Part shown: in pieces, positions 61,531-64,000 of the stretch | How the letters are laid out: each line of letters begins with the position of its first letter | How positions within the stretch are numbered: the first letter of the stretch is position 1 | Assembly: GCA_008694505.1 (NCBI GenBank) | Contig: VZDJ01000216.1 | Span: forward strand, 3,423,511-3,487,510 | DNA: 64,000 bases | Direction of reading: 5' to 3' | Source: Cyanoderma ruficeps | Lineage: Eukaryota; Chordata; Aves; Passeriformes; Timaliidae | Translations under genes and position numbers: made by a program | Notes under the pieces: model-generated | What the model was told of the DNA's origin: nothing | What the model saw: only the letters and a program-made list of their open reading frames with translations | The model's database searches: none

Positions 61531-61665
61531 ACCAGGGAAGTGGTGGAGTTGCCATCCCTAGACGTGGCACTTGGGGACATGGGGTAGTGGCGGCCTTGAC
61601 CTTGGGTTAATGGTCAGACTTGATGATCTTACAGGTTTTTTCCTGACCTAAATTGTTCCATTGTC
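61531..61665 (+). mobile_element. CR1 LINE 3' end, about 135 bp
   Basis: Contains the CR1 blocks gaagtggtggagttgccatc, gtggcacttggggacatggg, tagtggcggccttgacctt, gggttaatggtcagacttga and tgatcttacaggttttttcc ahead of a degraded terminal octamer. Orientation plus, with a small internal deletion compared with the family. Confidence 0.9.
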
Positions 61666-63688
61666 ATCTCTGGAGGGCCACACCCCAATGGCTCTTAGAT
61701 CATTAGAGGATCTTGTTTGTTGGATTTAAACCGATTCCTGGTGGTTGGACTGTGTCTGTGGTAAAATCTGGCAGGTTGCAGCCTCTGCCCAGGAAATTCC
61801 AGGCATCAGGATCTATTCCTTTCCAGAACTGACTCACAGAGGCTGTATGAGGACTATCCTCTCTGTCACCCTTGGCCAACACTATCAGGCTGTGATGAAC
61901 ACCACAGATTCAGATTTGTGTGTCTGACCTGCTGGGCGGTTGCTTTGTCTGTCTCTGAAGGGAGAGATTCTGCATTTCTCCTTGTGTTCCAACCTGTCTG
62001 AAGCTAACACAGGACAGAGAGGGGAAAATTCACCCCAAATTGCCAGTGTGCCCGATATCTCCTCAAAACAGCCCCTCCAGCTTTCACCTTTCACATGACT
62101 GCTGAGTCTGGTCCCACCAAGGGATGCTGATGCTAAAGCAGAGCCATTTAATTAGAAGTTGAGCCAAAGTTTTCAAAGGAGGAGAAGAAGAGGGTGTGGG
62201 ATGTTGGTGCCAGAGTTATGGGATAATAAAGGACTCTGCCAGCTGCCAGGGAGATGCACAGATCTCAGCAAGTTCATCATAGATCTCTTATTTGCATCAA
62301 AATGATTAAATACTTGACTGGAGAAGAAGGGCTCTGTGAATCTGCCATTCTTCTTGTCCCACTATAACCCCAGGAGCCTTAAATCCAATTCAGTGCATCT
62401 CTAGGGATGTTTTGCTTTCTTGTGAGTCTAAATTTTGCATCTCAGATCCCTCCTTGCCATAAAATATCTGTTTGCATTCAGTAACTGTTTACCCTGGCCC
62501 AACAATAACAACCCTATAAGCTGGACACGGATGTAGGAAAAGCTGATTTTGCCAGCGAGGATGGGACAGTGTTAATGCAGCAGTTTGAAGATCAGGCTCC
62601 CTAAAAAGCCCAGGCAATGGTGGTTTTTTTCCCAGTGCAGATGCAGTTTCCTCAGTGCTTTATTCTAAGCTGCCTGGATGGGCAAAGTCTCACCTCGCTG
62701 AGAGCAAAGGGGCTGCATTGCCAAAACCCAGACCCAGTGAAGAGGAACTTTTTATTGAAGGTGTCAGACATCAATCCCCTGAGGGCTTGTGCCCAGAACA
62801 ACCCTAAAGGAGTCACCTCTGTGCACAGCACATATTGTCACCCTCCTAGCATGTTCCAGTGAGGCTTTTTCTGGGGCAAAACTTGGGCTGCTGGCTTTGT
62901 GTTTAAAATGTTGGCTCCTGCCTGCTTCAGTGGGAATCCTGCCTCTGTGCTGCGATGTTTTGCTGGGTCTGGCAGCAGGTACTGGCAGAGACCTGCCCTG
63001 AGTGTCAGGAGCAGGTCCCTGAGCAGAGAACAGCAAGTCCTGGAAGTGGAGCGTGGAAGGAGAATTTGCAGACTGCTGTGGCTTTTACTCTTTGCAGTTC
63101 AGGAATATGGAGGAACATCTACAGCTGGACTCTTAAATAACCAGGTTAACTACCCTCTGCAAATAGAACAAACCTGCTGCCCTGATCCCTGCTGCTCTCA
63201 TAGTGTTTTAATAGCTCCTGCAATAAAAAACAGTGGGTCCCAAAGGAGAGCTCTCCATTTATTCAGAAAGATGTTGCTAAATTCCCATACACAAGAGATT
63301 CCACTGCTGGAATAAGTGCCTCTTCCCTGGCAGTCCTTCTTCCTGCCAGCCAGGCAAAGGCAAGGCACAGAATTATCTGTGTAATCTGATTTGGAAGGTT
63401 AACTTCCCTGGATCATAAATAAGCAGGGATTTATGACCATAAAGGTGCGTTACCTACGGCTTCAAGGGAAAAGCGCCACGCTCACACCTCCCTCCTCTCC
63501 CACTTCTAAAAAAGGGAGAGGAGGATGCTGAGACCCAGAAATTACCATGGTGTAATGGAAGATCCTCAGATAGGCTTGGTTTAATTACACACTTCTATCA
63601 TTTCCTGCGTGCTCCCCGTCCCATTAGGAAATTACAGCAGTAACTCAGCTAATAGAATCTCACTGTGCAAACAGCCATGGGGCTGCAG
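61666..63688. other. Intergenic sequence, nothing recognised
   Basis: No supported gene, RNA or repeat. Frames at 62899-63315 (+) and 62764-63036 (-) overlap in antisense and lack family signals. Confidence 0.6.
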
Positions 63689-63902
63689 GCTCCTGGATCC
63701 CAGCTCCTGGATCCATCTCCTGGATCCCTGCTCCTGGATCCCTGTTCCTGGATCCCAGCTCCTGGATCCCCGTTCCTGGATTCCAGCTCCTGCTCCCCTC
63801 TCCTGGATCCATCTCCTGGATCCCTGCTCCTGGATCCCCGCTCCTGGATTCCAGCTCCTGCTCCCATCTCCTGCTTCCAGCTCCTGGGTCCCAGCTCCTG
63901 GT
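63689..63902 (+). repeat. 14-16-bp minisatellite, about 14 copies
   Basis: Unit near CTCCTGGATCCCAG, with variants ending atccatc, atccctg, atccccg and attccag. Unit length alternates around 15 bases, so the minus frames through it read Gly/Ser/Arg/Asp/Pro repeats (…GSRSRDPG…) that are artefacts. Sequence beyond 63902 to the window end shows nothing further. Confidence 0.95.
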
Positions 63903-64000
63903 CTGGCATGTGTGCAGCAATGCCAGAGCACACAGCTGGTGGGGACTGGGGGCCCTTCCTGGCACAGAGAGGGGGTTTTCCTGCTCAGGGGAACATCCAG

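Noticed and set aside
63632..63965. Three minus frames rich in Gly-Ser-Arg-Asp-Pro
   Set aside because: They are three readings of the same minisatellite.

Overview
This is a vertebrate nuclear genome window, most likely from a bird. The support is several short CR1 LINE 3' ends with the avian terminal form (…aacctaaacaattctgtgattcc), an avian-type endogenous retrovirus LTR at 5984-6507, a CpG-island promoter, and minus-strand exons joined by GT-AG introns. There are no prokaryotic operons, and nearly all open frames are short chance frames in introns, repeats or GC-rich DNA.

The only protein-coding gene I can identify runs on the minus strand and is cut by the left edge. It is the 5' end of a TNRC6 (GW182) gene, best matched to TNRC6C. 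Transcription is inferred to start in the CpG island at about 36.5-37.6 kb. The readable exons are a GC-rich first exon ending near 36573 (inferred), a 51-nt Lys/Glu-rich exon (35775-35825), a 100-nt exon carrying the diagnostic LMEEKKKKK…GAQKK stretch (16713-16812), and a 22-nt microexon reading AAEQKTK (15516-15537). Phases agree across every junction I can test. The remaining exons, with the GW-rich Argonaute-binding region and the silencing domain, must lie left of position 1. About 1-15.5 kb and 16.8-35.8 kb are introns.

The right part (about 38-64 kb) lies upstream of the promoter, and I recognise no gene in it. In mammals SEPTIN9 lies on this side of TNRC6C, so it is probably the intergenic interval towards that gene. 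It holds CR1 fragments, a solo LTR (48424-48717) inserted into a 38-bp minisatellite, several GC-rich minisatellites (37.56-38.17, 46.75-46.92, 49.76-49.95 and 63.69-63.90 kb), a small second GC-rich patch (46.5-46.74 kb) and AT-rich, low-repeat blocks that look like candidate regulatory DNA.

I found no evidence of a new biological system. The best second-look items are the upstream extension of the TNRC6C frame without a visible AUG, the 39-bp repeat array about 110 bp from a coding exon, the LTR-in-minisatellite insertion, the GGATCC-studded first exon, the tandem array against the CpG island, and two perfect hairpins. Paralogue and repeat-family names come from recalled family features; no search was run.
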